From Lachnospiraceae bacterium (GTDB taxonomy: Bacteria; Bacillota; Clostridia; Lachnospirales; Lachnospiraceae): 8,367 bases of DNA. Positions within the stretch are counted from its first letter, which is position 1. Every line of letters begins with the position of its first letter. The notes beneath the pieces were generated by a model. The model worked only from the letters and a program-made list of their open reading frames with translations. It was not told the DNA's origin and ran no database searches. This document shows, in pieces, positions 1-6,625 of this stretch. The stretch spans positions 1 to 8,367 of the forward strand of contig JAJPZP010000171.1 in NCBI GenBank assembly GCA_021204285.1, read 5' to 3'. The position numbers and the translations under genes are program-made.

Positions 1-1024
1 GGCCATGACAGTGGCCGGAGTCGTGCTTGCCATCATCATTGTGATCATTGTTTTCCTGCTGGTATCAAGGCTCTTCGGTTTTGGCTCAGGCAGCAGTTCT
101 GACACGGACGATACGCAGACGGAGGAGAGCGTTGAGGATGAAGACAGCAGTACTTCAGCCAACACAGTGGAGATGCCAAACCTTCTTGGAATGACGGTTA
201 CGGAGGCGAAGATTGAGCTGGAGGAGCTGGGACTTGGCATCACACTGAAGGGCAGCGAAGCCTCTTCTGAGTACGCGTCCGGTCAGATTATGAAACAGAG
301 TGTGGAGGCAGGCAGCCGTGTGGAGGTTGGAAGCTCCGTGGAGGTGACAACCTCGAGCGGTGAGGATTCCTCTGCGACGACGTCTGAGACAGAAGAAGAG
401 GAAGAGACCACAGTGACGGTGCCAAGCGTGCTGGAGAAGGATGAAGCGACTGCACGCAGCGCCCTGACAGCGGCAGGCCTGACAGTTGGAACTGTGACGG
501 AAAGCACAAGCAGTTCGGTGGAGGAAGGCCTGGTGATCAGCCAGAGCGTGGAGGCTAATTCCATTGTAGAAAAGGGAACGACCGTCAATCTGGTTATCAG
601 CAGCGGACCGCAGAAAGCTACGGTGACGGATGTGATTGGCCATGAGCAGACGAGAGCGGTCTCAGAGCTGGAGGCGGACGGTTTTAAGGTGTCTGTGTCG
701 GAGGCCTATTCGGATGATATTCGCAGCGGCCTGGTTATCAGTACGGATCCGGATCGCGGTACCAGTGTATCCGCAGGAAGCACGGTTACGATTACGGTCA
801 GCCTTGGCAAGCAGAAGGTCACGATTCCGTCCGTTGTGGTGAATATGACTTACGACGCGGCGGTGACCGCGCTGCGGAATGCGGGCTTTACCGGTTCCAT
901 TACACAGGCGACCGAGTACAGCAATTCCGTGGGAGCGGGTTATGTGACGCGCTTCAGCCCCAGCAGTACGGTGGATTATGACGGAGAGGTGACAATTTAC
1001 ATCAGTCTGGGGCCGTCATCCTGA
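1..1024 (+). CDS. prkC: Ser/Thr protein kinase of the PrkC/Stk PASTA family, C-terminal part only
   Basis: This is the 3' end of a gene that enters the window already open. The reading frame continues through base 2, and the first ATG (base 5) falls just before the membrane helix, so it is not the real start. Counting from that ATG, residues 3-22 form one very hydrophobic transmembrane segment followed by SRLF. An acidic Ser/Thr-rich stretch occupies about 27-55. Four PASTA domains follow at about 56-118, 136-201, 204-268 and 271-336, each with the usual pattern of a P-x-hydrophobic start, a helix of the kind xxAxxxLxxxGL, and an ending like GxxVxxxxSxG. PASTA domains bind muropeptides or lipid II outside the cell; in this family the cytoplasmic kinase domain lies N-terminal to the helix and is missing here only because of the window edge. 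The stop overlaps the rsgA start by one base (TGATG). The neighbours rsgA, rpe and thiN match the prkC cluster of Bacillus and clostridia, where a PrpC-type phosphatase gene usually lies upstream. PASTA identity is secure; the kinase assignment is inferred from architecture and context. Confidence 0.93.
   Translation, partial: AMTVAGVVLAIIIVIIVFLLVSRLFGFGSGSSSDTDDTQTEESVEDEDSSTSANTVEMPNLLGMTVTEAKIELEELGLGITLKGSEASSEYASGQIMKQSVEAGSRVEVGSSVEVTTSSGEDSSATTSETEEEEETTVTVPSVLEKDEATARSALTAAGLTVGTVTESTSSSVEEGLVISQSVEANSIVEKGTTVNLVISSGPQKATVTDVIGHEQTRAVSELEADGFKVSVSEAYSDDIRSGLVISTDPDRGTSVSAGSTVTITVSLGKQKVTIPSVVVNMTYDAAVTALRNAGFTGSITQATEYSNSVGAGYVTRFSPSSTVDYDGEVTIYISLGPSS
170..1012 (+). repeat. Four PASTA domain repeats in the kinase ectodomain
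   Basis: Four diverged protein-level repeats of about 63-66 residues lie end to end. The second to fourth are separated by only 2 residues, whereas the first and second are separated by about 17 residues rich in Glu, Thr and Ser (bases about 359-409). The repeats are similar in pattern but clearly diverged, so there is no sign of recent duplication at DNA level. Confidence 0.85.
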
Positions 1025-1908
1025 TGACGGGCAGGATTATCAGAGGAATCGCGGGTTTCTACTATGTCTATGTGGAAGAGCGCGGTGTATATGAATGTAA
1101 GGCAAAGGGCATATTCCGGAATCGGGGCCTGAAGCCCCTGGTTGGGGATACGGTGGAGATACAGGCGCTCAATGAGGCGGAGCACAGCGGCAATATAGAG
1201 GAGATTCTGCCGCGCAGCAGTGAATTGATTCGTCCCGCGGTCGCAAACCTGACGCAGGCGCTGATTGTCTTTGCCCTGTCGAGGCCGAAGCCAAATCTGG
1301 GACTGCTGGATCGTTTCCTGGTTATGATGCGGCAGAAGTCTCTTCCCTCGATTATCTGCTTTAACAAGCTGGATGAAGCGGAATGTGGACAGGAGGAACT
1401 CCGCCAGATTTATAAACGGAGCGGCAGTGCGCTTCTGTTTGTCAGCGCGAAAAGCGGACAGGGTACAGAAAAGCTCAGAGATTTACTTTTAAACCAGACG
1501 ACCGCACTGGCGGGACCGTCCGGCGTGGGAAAATCGACGCTGACCAATCTCCTGATCCCGGAGGCAGGCAGCCGGACCGGGCAGATCAGCGAAAAACTTG
1601 AGCGTGGGAAGCATACGACGCGGCACAGCGAACTGTTCCGGATTCAGAAGGACAGTTATCTCTTTGACACGCCGGGTTTCAGCTCCCTTGATCTGATGGA
1701 GACGAAAAAAGAGGAGCTTCGCTATGATTTCCCGGAGTTTATCCCCTATGAGAATAAATGCCGTTTTCCCGGCTGCGCGCATGTGCGGGAGCCGGACTGT
1801 GCGGTGAAGGCTGCGGTGGAGGCCGGAGAAATCCATAAAAAGCGCTATGACAGCTATCTGGATTTTTATGAAGAGCTGTATGAGAGAGAGAAGAGGAGGT
1901 ATCACTGA
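1024..1908 (+). CDS. rsgA: Ribosome small subunit-dependent GTPase RsgA (YloQ/CpgA/YjeQ)
   Basis: A 294-residue protein, the usual length for RsgA, a GTPase that acts in late 30S subunit assembly. Residues 1-60 look like the N-terminal OB fold. The GTPase domain shows the circularly permuted motif order typical of the family: G4 NKLD at 114-117 and G5 SAK at 141-143 come before the P-loop GPSGVGKST at 164-172, a G2-like KHTT at 196-199 and G3 DTPGF at 215-219. The C-terminal zinc site is present as Cys246, Cys251, His253 and Cys259. The ATG overlaps the stop of the PASTA kinase gene by one base, and I see no strong Shine-Dalgarno sequence at the usual distance, so translation probably depends on coupling to the upstream gene. 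In Bacillus subtilis the homologue CpgA is a reported substrate of PrkC, which fits this gene order; whether that holds here is inference. No motif is missing. Confidence 0.97.
   Translation: MTGRIIRGIAGFYYVYVEERGVYECKAKGIFRNRGLKPLVGDTVEIQALNEAEHSGNIEEILPRSSELIRPAVANLTQALIVFALSRPKPNLGLLDRFLVMMRQKSLPSIICFNKLDEAECGQEELRQIYKRSGSALLFVSAKSGQGTEKLRDLLLNQTTALAGPSGVGKSTLTNLLIPEAGSRTGQISEKLERGKHTTRHSELFRIQKDSYLFDTPGFSSLDLMETKKEELRYDFPEFIPYENKCRFPGCAHVREPDCAVKAAVEAGEIHKKRYDSYLDFYEELYEREKRRYH
1894..1899 (+). promoter_or_regulatory. Ribosome binding site for rpe
   Basis: AGGAGG inside the 3' end of rsgA, 13 bases before the ATG at 1913. The spacing is long, but this site together with the conserved protein start (MKNYLSPSILSADF) supports 1913 over an in-frame ATG at 1847, which would add 22 non-conserved residues and overlap rsgA by 62 bases. 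Confidence 0.6.
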
Positions 1909-1912
1909 AGAC

Positions 1913-2566
1913 ATGAAAAATTATTTATCACCCTCGATTTTATCAGCGGACTTCGCGCATCTGGGGGAAGACATCCGGCGCGCGCAGGAGGCGGGCACGC
2001 AGTATCTGCACTATGATGTGATGGACGGCCTGTTTGTCCCAAGCATTTCCTTCGGAATGCCGGTGCTGGAATCCGTACGGAAGATCACGGATCTCGTGCT
2101 GGATGTGCATCTGATGATTGTAGATCCGGATCGCTATATTGACGAATTTGTACGCTGCGGCGCGGACATTATCACGGTGCATTATGAGGCCTGTAAGGAT
2201 GTAAAGAAGACCCTGCGCACGATCCGGGAAAAGGGTGTCAAAGCCGGTATGACGATCAAGCCGAAGACGCCGAACAGTGTCCTTGCGGATGTACTCGACG
2301 AGGCGGACATGATCCTCCTTATGACAGTGGAACCGGGCTTTGGCGGACAGGCCTATATTCCGGAATCCACACAGAAGATTAAGGAGCTTCGGGGGATGCT
2401 TGACGCGCGTGGCCTTGACACTGACATTGAGGTGGACGGAGGCATTAAGAAGGGAAATCTTCAGGAGGTGCTCGACGCCGGCGCGAACGTGATTGTGGCC
2501 GGTTCCGCCATTTTCAAAGGCGATATCGGGCAGAATGTGCGCGATTTCATGGAGATCATGAAATAA
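1913..2566 (+). CDS. rpe: Ribulose-phosphate 3-epimerase
   Basis: A 217-residue cytoplasmic TIM-barrel enzyme that interconverts D-ribulose 5-phosphate and D-xylulose 5-phosphate in the pentose phosphate pathway. The length is typical. The family motifs appear in order: LSPSILSADF at 5-14, HYDVMDGLFVPSISFG at 33-48, DVHLMI at 64-69, TVHYEA at 88-93, GMTIKPKTP at 112-120, MTVEPGFGGQ at 137-146, EVDGGI at 173-178 and VIVAGSAIF at 193-201. The metal-binding and catalytic residues expected from the family are visible as His33, Asp35, His66 and Asp175. The start at 1913 gives the conserved N-terminus and leaves a 4-base gap after rsgA. The stop overlaps the start of the thiN gene by one base (TAATG). 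The position between rsgA and thiN is the same as in the Bacillus subtilis prkC cluster. Nothing is unusual in the protein itself. Confidence 0.97.
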   Translation: MKNYLSPSILSADFAHLGEDIRRAQEAGTQYLHYDVMDGLFVPSISFGMPVLESVRKITDLVLDVHLMIVDPDRYIDEFVRCGADIITVHYEACKDVKKTLRTIREKGVKAGMTIKPKTPNSVLADVLDEADMILLMTVEPGFGGQAYIPESTQKIKELRGMLDARGLDTDIEVDGGIKKGNLQEVLDAGANVIVAGSAIFKGDIGQNVRDFMEIMK

Positions 2567-3216
2567 TGAAAACTCTGATTATCAGTGGGGGCAGGATCGA
2601 AGCGAATTTTGCCCTCAGCGTTTTGGAGCAGCCCTTTGACCACATCATCTGTGCAGATAAAGGGCTTGCCTTTTGTTATGAACAGGGAATCAGGCCGACG
2701 CGGATTGTGGGTGATTTTGACAGCCTGCCACCCGGAATTCTGGATAATTACCGGCACACCGATATCGAAGTCCGCGAATTCAATCCGGTGAAGGATGCGA
2801 CGGACACGGAGATCGCCGTCCGGCTTGCGTTGGAGCTTGGCAGTACGGATATCACAATTCTTGGCGCGACCGGCACCCGGCTTGACCATGTGCTCGGAAA
2901 TATTCACACGCTGTACCTGCCTTTTGAGAAAGGGGTTCCCTGTCGCATTCTGGATGAGTATAACCGCATCCGGCTGATCAGCGGCAGCATATCGCTTGGA
3001 CGCGAAGAGCAGTATGGAGATTTCTTTTCTCTGATTCCGTTTACGGAGCAGGTGAACGGTGTGACGCTGCGGGGGGTAAAATATCCGCTCAGTGAGCATT
3101 CTTTTACGGTCCACGGCAGTGCGTCCCGGGGAGTCTCGAATGAGATCACGGAGGATATAGCCCGGATCACGATTGGTGACGGTATTATGATCCTGATCGA
3201 ATCGAGGGACGCATAA
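2566..3216 (+). CDS. thiN: Thiamine pyrophosphokinase
   Basis: A 216-residue protein that transfers pyrophosphate from ATP to thiamine, giving thiamine pyrophosphate, the cofactor of transketolase and other enzymes. The N-terminal catalytic domain shows ADKG at 30-33, VGDFDS at 48-53, KDATDTE at 76-82 and GATGTRLDHVLGNI at 100-113; the last two are the characteristic nucleotide and magnesium-binding segments of the family. The smaller C-terminal thiamine-binding beta domain ends with RGVSNE at 188-193. The length agrees with bacterial ThiN. The start overlaps the rpe stop by one base, and GGAG nine bases upstream inside rpe can serve as ribosome binding site. No riboswitch fits, because there is no non-coding leader. 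Rpe and transketolase act in the same pathway, which may be why thiN travels with rpe; that link is inference. Confidence 0.95.
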   Translation: MKTLIISGGRIEANFALSVLEQPFDHIICADKGLAFCYEQGIRPTRIVGDFDSLPPGILDNYRHTDIEVREFNPVKDATDTEIAVRLALELGSTDITILGATGTRLDHVLGNIHTLYLPFEKGVPCRILDEYNRIRLISGSISLGREEQYGDFFSLIPFTEQVNGVTLRGVKYPLSEHSFTVHGSASRGVSNEITEDIARITIGDGIMILIESRDA

Positions 3217-3222
3217 GCTGAG

Positions 3223-3228
3223 AGGAGG
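3223..3228 (+). promoter_or_regulatory. Ribosome binding site that fixes the GTG start of the response regulator gene
   Basis: AGGAGG in the 17-base gap after thiN, 5 bases before GTG at 3234. No ATG lies at a suitable distance, and the protein read from this GTG starts with the receiver-domain strand MRILLAEDE, so the GTG is well supported. Confidence 0.8.
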
Positions 3229-3233
3229 CAGGT

Positions 3234-3908
3234 GTGAGAATTCTTCTTGCGGAGGATGAGCGGGATCTGAACCGCATCATCTGTAAAAAATTAAGCTCGG
3301 ACGGTTACAGTGTGGACAGCTGCCATGACGGGAGAGAAGCGATCGATATGCTCGCCTGCGCAGACTATGACGCCGTGATTCTGGACATCATGATGCCAGG
3401 GGCGGACGGTTTTGCCGTACTTTCCGCGCTCAGAGACGCCGGAAAGATGACGCCGGTGCTCTTCCTGACGGCGCGCGACTCCATCGCAGATCGTGTGAAG
3501 GGTCTGGACAGCGGGGCGAACGACTATCTGGTGAAGCCGTTTTCCTTTGAGGAGCTGAGCGCACGTATCCGGGCGATGATCCGGACGAATCACGGCACAG
3601 CGAAAAACGAACTCGTGATTGGAGATCTTGTCATGGACTGCGCTGCGAAGAGGGTCACGCGTGGTGGACGGGAAATCACTCTTTCCGCCAGGGAATATGC
3701 ATTGCTGGAATACCTGATGCACAATGCCGGGATCACGCTCTCACGGGAACAGATAGAGGATCATATCTGGAACTATGATTACGAAGGCGGCACAAATGTC
3801 GTGGATGTGTATATCAGTTACCTACGCCGCAAGATTGACAGCGGACAGGGAAAAAAGCTGATTCACACCGTGCGCGGCAGAGGCTATGTTATACGGGAGG
3901 ACGCGTAA
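3234..3908 (+). CDS. OmpR/PhoB-family response regulator
   Basis: A 224-residue two-domain transcription factor of normal length. The receiver domain (about 1-118) has the acidic pocket Glu7-Asp8, the phosphorylation site Asp51 in VILDIMMPGADG, the switch residue Thr79 and the conserved Lys101 of VKPF. The linker is followed by an OmpR-type winged helix (about 125-220) with LSAREYALLEYL, the recognition-helix region around VVDVYISYLRRKID, and the wing IHTVRGRGYVI. Translation starts at GTG after a strong AGGAGG. The histidine kinase gene begins 3 bases after the stop, so the two are an obvious pair. The gene lies only 17 bases behind thiN and I see no promoter in that gap, so it may be co-transcribed with the PASTA-kinase cluster. 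A likely target is the direct-repeat promoter at 5320-5353. The exact subfamily cannot be set from sequence alone, so no symbol is given. Confidence 0.95.
   Translation: MRILLAEDERDLNRIICKKLSSDGYSVDSCHDGREAIDMLACADYDAVILDIMMPGADGFAVLSALRDAGKMTPVLFLTARDSIADRVKGLDSGANDYLVKPFSFEELSARIRAMIRTNHGTAKNELVIGDLVMDCAAKRVTRGGREITLSAREYALLEYLMHNAGITLSREQIEDHIWNYDYEGGTNVVDVYISYLRRKIDSGQGKKLIHTVRGRGYVIREDA
3895..3900 (+). promoter_or_regulatory. Ribosome binding site for the TTG-started histidine kinase gene
   Basis: GGGAGG at the end of the response regulator gene, 11 bases before TTG at 3912. No ATG occurs in that frame before residue 239 of the protein, far past both membrane helices, so TTG is the only start that gives a complete kinase. 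Confidence 0.6.
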
Positions 3909-3911
3909 AAT

Positions 3912-5318
3912 TTGAAAAGACTATCCATCCGTGCGAAGATCACGCTCTGGTTTTCTGCTGTGCTGATTGTGGTCGTCGCACTCACTTATTTTGTGATCCT
4001 GTCGGCCAGCCGTCAGATCATTCAGAAGACCATTCGCGATGAACTGATACAGACCGTGGAGAATAACGTGGATGAGGTCGAGTATTACAGCGCGATCGAG
4101 GATCTCTATGCGGACAATGACGTGGATTATTATGCGCATTTTGAGGGCGGTTATATTGAGATTGACGATGACTTTCTCGACGCCGTCAACCAGATTTATA
4201 CGTCTCTTTGCCGGACGGACGGGACGCTGGTCTATGGTGAAAATCCGATCGCGAGGGAGAGCGCCGCGGTTGCGTTCCTCGATTCCGAGGTGCAGCGCGT
4301 GACGGTGGACGGGACGCTCTACTATATCTTTGACCGCAGGCTGGAGACGGAGGGGCTTGAGGACCTGTGGCTGCGCGGGATTGTTGCCGAGACACAGGGG
4401 GAGATCGAGCTGTCCGCCATTTCCCGGACCTCTCTCATCCTTTTGCCGAGTCTTGTCGCACTGGCTATTATTGGGGGCTTTCTGATTGCGGGACGGACGT
4501 TGCGTCCGATCCGGCAGATTGCGGACACGGCAGCACAGATTCGCGAGGGAAATGACCTGGGAAAACGGATCGAACTGGGCGAAGGCCAGGATGAGCTGCA
4601 TCAGCTCGCCGGACAGTTCAATGAGATGTTCACACGACTTGATGAATCCTTCCAGGCACAGCAGCGCTTTGTCTCCGATGCTTCGCATGAGCTGCGGACG
4701 CCGGCCGCGGTGATCAGCGCGCAGTGCGAGCTTTCGCTGGAATCGGTGCAGAGCCAGGAGGAATATGAGGAGGCGCTTCAGGTCATTCAGCGGCAGAGCC
4801 GTAAGATGAATCGCCTGATCAGCAGTCTTCTGGACTTCACCAGGCTGGAATTGCAGCCGGAACGCTATGCGAAGGAAGAGCTGGATCTGTCCGGGCTGAC
4901 GGAAAGCGTCTGCGAGGATCTGGCACTGCTGCGGGAAAAGAACATCGAGCTGCGCTGCGAGGCGGAGCCGGATATCCATTTCACCGGGAACCGCGAGCTG
5001 CTGACGCGGCTTCTGACGAATCTCATCGGCAATGCGTATCGTTATGGAAATACAGATGGTCATACATGGGTTGCCCTGCGCACGGAAGGAAGCCTGATCG
5101 TGCTGAGCGTGCAGGACGATGGTTCTGGAATCGACGGGGAAAGCCTGCCGCATATTTTCGAGCGTTTCTATCAGGCTGACGCTTCGCGCAGCAGCGAGGG
5201 GAACGGACTTGGGCTTGCGATGGTGAAGGAGATCACCGAATTTCACGGCGGCGAGATCAGGGTGGAGAGCGAAACGGGGCTTGGAAGCACCTTTACAATT
5301 ATTTTTAAAAAAGTTTAG
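3912..5318 (+). CDS. Membrane sensor histidine kinase
   Basis: A 468-residue kinase, the expected partner of the response regulator just upstream. The order is: short basic N-terminus, transmembrane helix 1 (about 12-31), extracellular sensor region (about 32-173), transmembrane helix 2 (about 174-194), HAMP linker (about 195-247), dimerisation/phosphoacceptor domain with His259 in SDASHELRTP, and the ATP-binding domain. The latter has the N box around Asn370-Asn374 (LTNLIGNAYRYG), G1 DDGSGID at 402-408, F box FERFY at 416-420 and G2 GNGLGLA at 430-436. The adjacent E-L-R-T after the histidine is the pattern of kinases that also act as phosphatases on their partner. The sensor region resembles no domain I recognise; it is rich in Asp, Glu and Tyr, with clusters at about 51-90. 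The start codon is TTG. The PepSY gene follows after 64 bases, so the secreted PepSY protein is a candidate target and possibly a modulator of this sensor (inference). Confidence 0.95.
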   Translation: MKRLSIRAKITLWFSAVLIVVVALTYFVILSASRQIIQKTIRDELIQTVENNVDEVEYYSAIEDLYADNDVDYYAHFEGGYIEIDDDFLDAVNQIYTSLCRTDGTLVYGENPIARESAAVAFLDSEVQRVTVDGTLYYIFDRRLETEGLEDLWLRGIVAETQGEIELSAISRTSLILLPSLVALAIIGGFLIAGRTLRPIRQIADTAAQIREGNDLGKRIELGEGQDELHQLAGQFNEMFTRLDESFQAQQRFVSDASHELRTPAAVISAQCELSLESVQSQEEYEEALQVIQRQSRKMNRLISSLLDFTRLELQPERYAKEELDLSGLTESVCEDLALLREKNIELRCEAEPDIHFTGNRELLTRLLTNLIGNAYRYGNTDGHTWVALRTEGSLIVLSVQDDGSGIDGESLPHIFERFYQADASRSSEGNGLGLAMVKEITEFHGGEIRVESETGLGSTFTIIFKKV

Positions 5319-5319
5319 T

Positions 5320-5353
5320 CTCTAATGTTCTTCTAATTTTTCTATTTTATACT
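5320..5353 (+). promoter_or_regulatory. Candidate activator-dependent promoter with PhoB-type direct repeats, upstream of the PepSY gene
   Basis: Immediately after the histidine kinase stop there are two 7-base half-sites, CTCTAAT (5320-5326) and TTCTAAT (5331-5337), separated by 4 bases (11-base period). Exactly 10 bases after the second lies TATACT (5348-5353), a good -10 box. The place where a -35 box would fall (about 5325-5330, ATGTTC) does not match TTGACA. A 7-4-7 direct repeat replacing the -35 and ending about 10 bases before the -10 is the layout of PhoB-activated promoters and fits other OmpR-family regulators. The transcript would start near 5360, leaving a leader of about 23 bases with AAGGAGG. 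Binding by the adjacent regulator is inference. Confidence 0.5.
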
Positions 5354-5382
5354 GTGCTTACAGAAAACAAAAGGAGGACAAT

Positions 5383-6615
5383 ATGATGGCAAATACAATC
5401 ATTCAGAAATTCTTTGGAACCAGGAAAAAAACAGTTATGTCGGTTGCCGCTGTCGCAGCGGCGGTGGCGCTCTTAGGAGCGGGGACGGCCTATGCGGCGT
5501 CGGGTGCCAGGACAGCAGCCGCAAAGGACTCAGCGATCAGCGAGGAAGCGGCACAGAATTATGCCTTCGCTGACGCAGGTGTGGATCCGGCTTCCGCACT
5601 GTACGTCAGGGCCGAGTTTGACCACGAGGACGGACAGTTCATCTATGAGGTAGATTTCACAGCGGGCGATACGGAATATGAGTACTGGATTCTCGCATCT
5701 GACGGAACCGTGATTAAGAAATCGGCAGAGATCATCGCTCTTGCTACCGCGGCGGAGACTACGGAAATCACGCTGGAAGAGGCGAAGGTGATCGCCCTTG
5801 AGGACGCGGGACTTTCCGCAGAGAATGTCACCTTCACAAAAGCGGATCTCGACCATGACGACGGGCTGACTATCTATGACATCGAGTTTTATGCAGAGAA
5901 TGTGGAATATGAGTATGAGATCAATGTGAACAGCGGAGCGATTTACAGCAAGTCGAAGGAGACGCATGCGGTAGAGGCCGCGGCGGAAGAGCCGGCTGCC
6001 GGGAAGAGCGTGACAGAAGATGCATCCACTGTGAAAACGGAAGCCGCTGTGGTGGAAACGGTGGAAACTACAACACAGGTGACGTCCGGAGCTTCTTCGG
6101 GCAACGACAGTAGCTCGTCCGGCACGACCACCACGAGCGGATCGACTACCCTGGAAAGTGCCAAAAGTATCGCGCTCTCTGATGCTGGGGTCTCCGCCTC
6201 CGATGTGACCTTCAAGAAGGCGCACGAGGATTACGACGACGGCGTTGCCGTATATGATATTGAGTTTTACAGCTCTACCGCGGAGTATGAGTACGAGATC
6301 CGTGTCTCGGACGGCGCGATTGTAGATAAGAGTATCGAAGCCCTGGAGATTGTTTCCGGTTCTTCTTCGAATGCAGGCTCGTCTGGCAGTGCGGACAGCA
6401 GCTCCTATATCAGCGTGGACGAGGCGAAAGCGATCGCCCTGAACCGGGCAGGACTCTCGGCCTCCGACGTGGTCTTTGAGAAGGCGAAGCTGGAGAAGGA
6501 CGATGGCATCATGGAATACGAGATCGAGTTCTACCAGGGAAATATGGAATATGAGTGCACGATCAATGCCATCACCGGCGCCATCATTGAGTACGATGCG
6601 GAGTGGGACGACTGA
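5383..6615 (+). CDS. Secreted acidic protein with four PepSY repeats
   Basis: A 410-residue protein exported by a typical signal peptide: basic GTRKK at 12-16, a hydrophobic Ala/Val core at about 18-33, and a likely cleavage after AYA (residue 38). There is no lipobox, no C-terminal membrane helix and no LPXTG sorting signal, so it is predicted to be released or loosely held at the surface. The mature part holds four PepSY-like repeats at about 51-114, 130-191, 256-317 and 343-405. Each begins with a helix of the type EAKxIALxxAG and ends with a strand pair containing xDDGxxxYxIEFY and EYEYEI. Linkers at about 192-255 and 318-342 are rich in Ser, Thr, Gly and Ala. The protein is strongly acidic and has one cysteine, residue 392. 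PepSY domains occur in inhibitors of secreted proteases and in proteins next to two-component systems; the precise role here is unknown. Two tandem ATGs (5383 and 5386) follow AAGGAGG at 5371-5377; either could start, and I chose the first. The stop is a tandem TGA-TAA. Confidence 0.85.
   Translation: MMANTIIQKFFGTRKKTVMSVAAVAAAVALLGAGTAYAASGARTAAAKDSAISEEAAQNYAFADAGVDPASALYVRAEFDHEDGQFIYEVDFTAGDTEYEYWILASDGTVIKKSAEIIALATAAETTEITLEEAKVIALEDAGLSAENVTFTKADLDHDDGLTIYDIEFYAENVEYEYEINVNSGAIYSKSKETHAVEAAAEEPAAGKSVTEDASTVKTEAAVVETVETTTQVTSGASSGNDSSSSGTTTTSGSTTLESAKSIALSDAGVSASDVTFKKAHEDYDDGVAVYDIEFYSSTAEYEYEIRVSDGAIVDKSIEALEIVSGSSSNAGSSGSADSSSYISVDEAKAIALNRAGLSASDVVFEKAKLEKDDGIMEYEIEFYQGNMEYECTINAITGAIIEYDAEWDD
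5533..6600 (+). repeat. Four PepSY-like repeats within the secreted protein
   Basis: Protein-level repeats correspond to bases about 5533-5724, 5770-5955, 6148-6333 and 6409-6597. By hand alignment without gaps, repeats 2 and 3 share 40 of 62 residues. Repeat 1 is the most diverged (YEVDF and EYEYWI in place of YDIEFY and EYEYEI), and repeat 4 has EYECTI. This points to internal duplication of an older unit with the middle pair the most recent. The DNA is not identical between copies. Confidence 0.75.
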
Positions 6616-6625
6616 TAAGCAGATA

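Noticed and set aside
155..643. Minus-strand open frames opposite the PASTA region
   Set aside because: Several overlapping antisense frames coincide with the Ser/Thr/Val-rich PASTA codons; none has a ribosome binding site and recognisable protein features together.
1847..1912. Earlier ATG giving rpe 22 more residues
   Set aside because: The added residues are not conserved, are the rsgA 3' end read in another frame, and the AGGAGG and conserved protein start point to 1913.
2461..2566. TPP riboswitch before thiN
   Set aside because: thiN overlaps the rpe stop by one base, so there is no untranslated leader, and I see no THI-box pattern in the rpe 3' end.
3160..3233. Promoter for the response regulator with TATTAT at 3183-3188
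   Set aside because: No -35-like sequence lies 16-18 bases upstream (about 3160-3165 reads GCCCGG), so it is not credible as a standard promoter.
3921..5246. Long open frame of 441 codons on the minus strand opposite the histidine kinase
   Set aside because: It lies wholly opposite a well-supported gene, has no recognisable domain and a composition rich in Arg, Gln and His typical of antisense frames in GC-rich DNA.
5341..5346. Third copy of the half-site (TCTATT) in the gap before the PepSY gene
   Set aside because: It is 9 bases, not 11, from the second half-site and mismatched, and it sits in the T-rich spacer near the -10, so it is probably chance.
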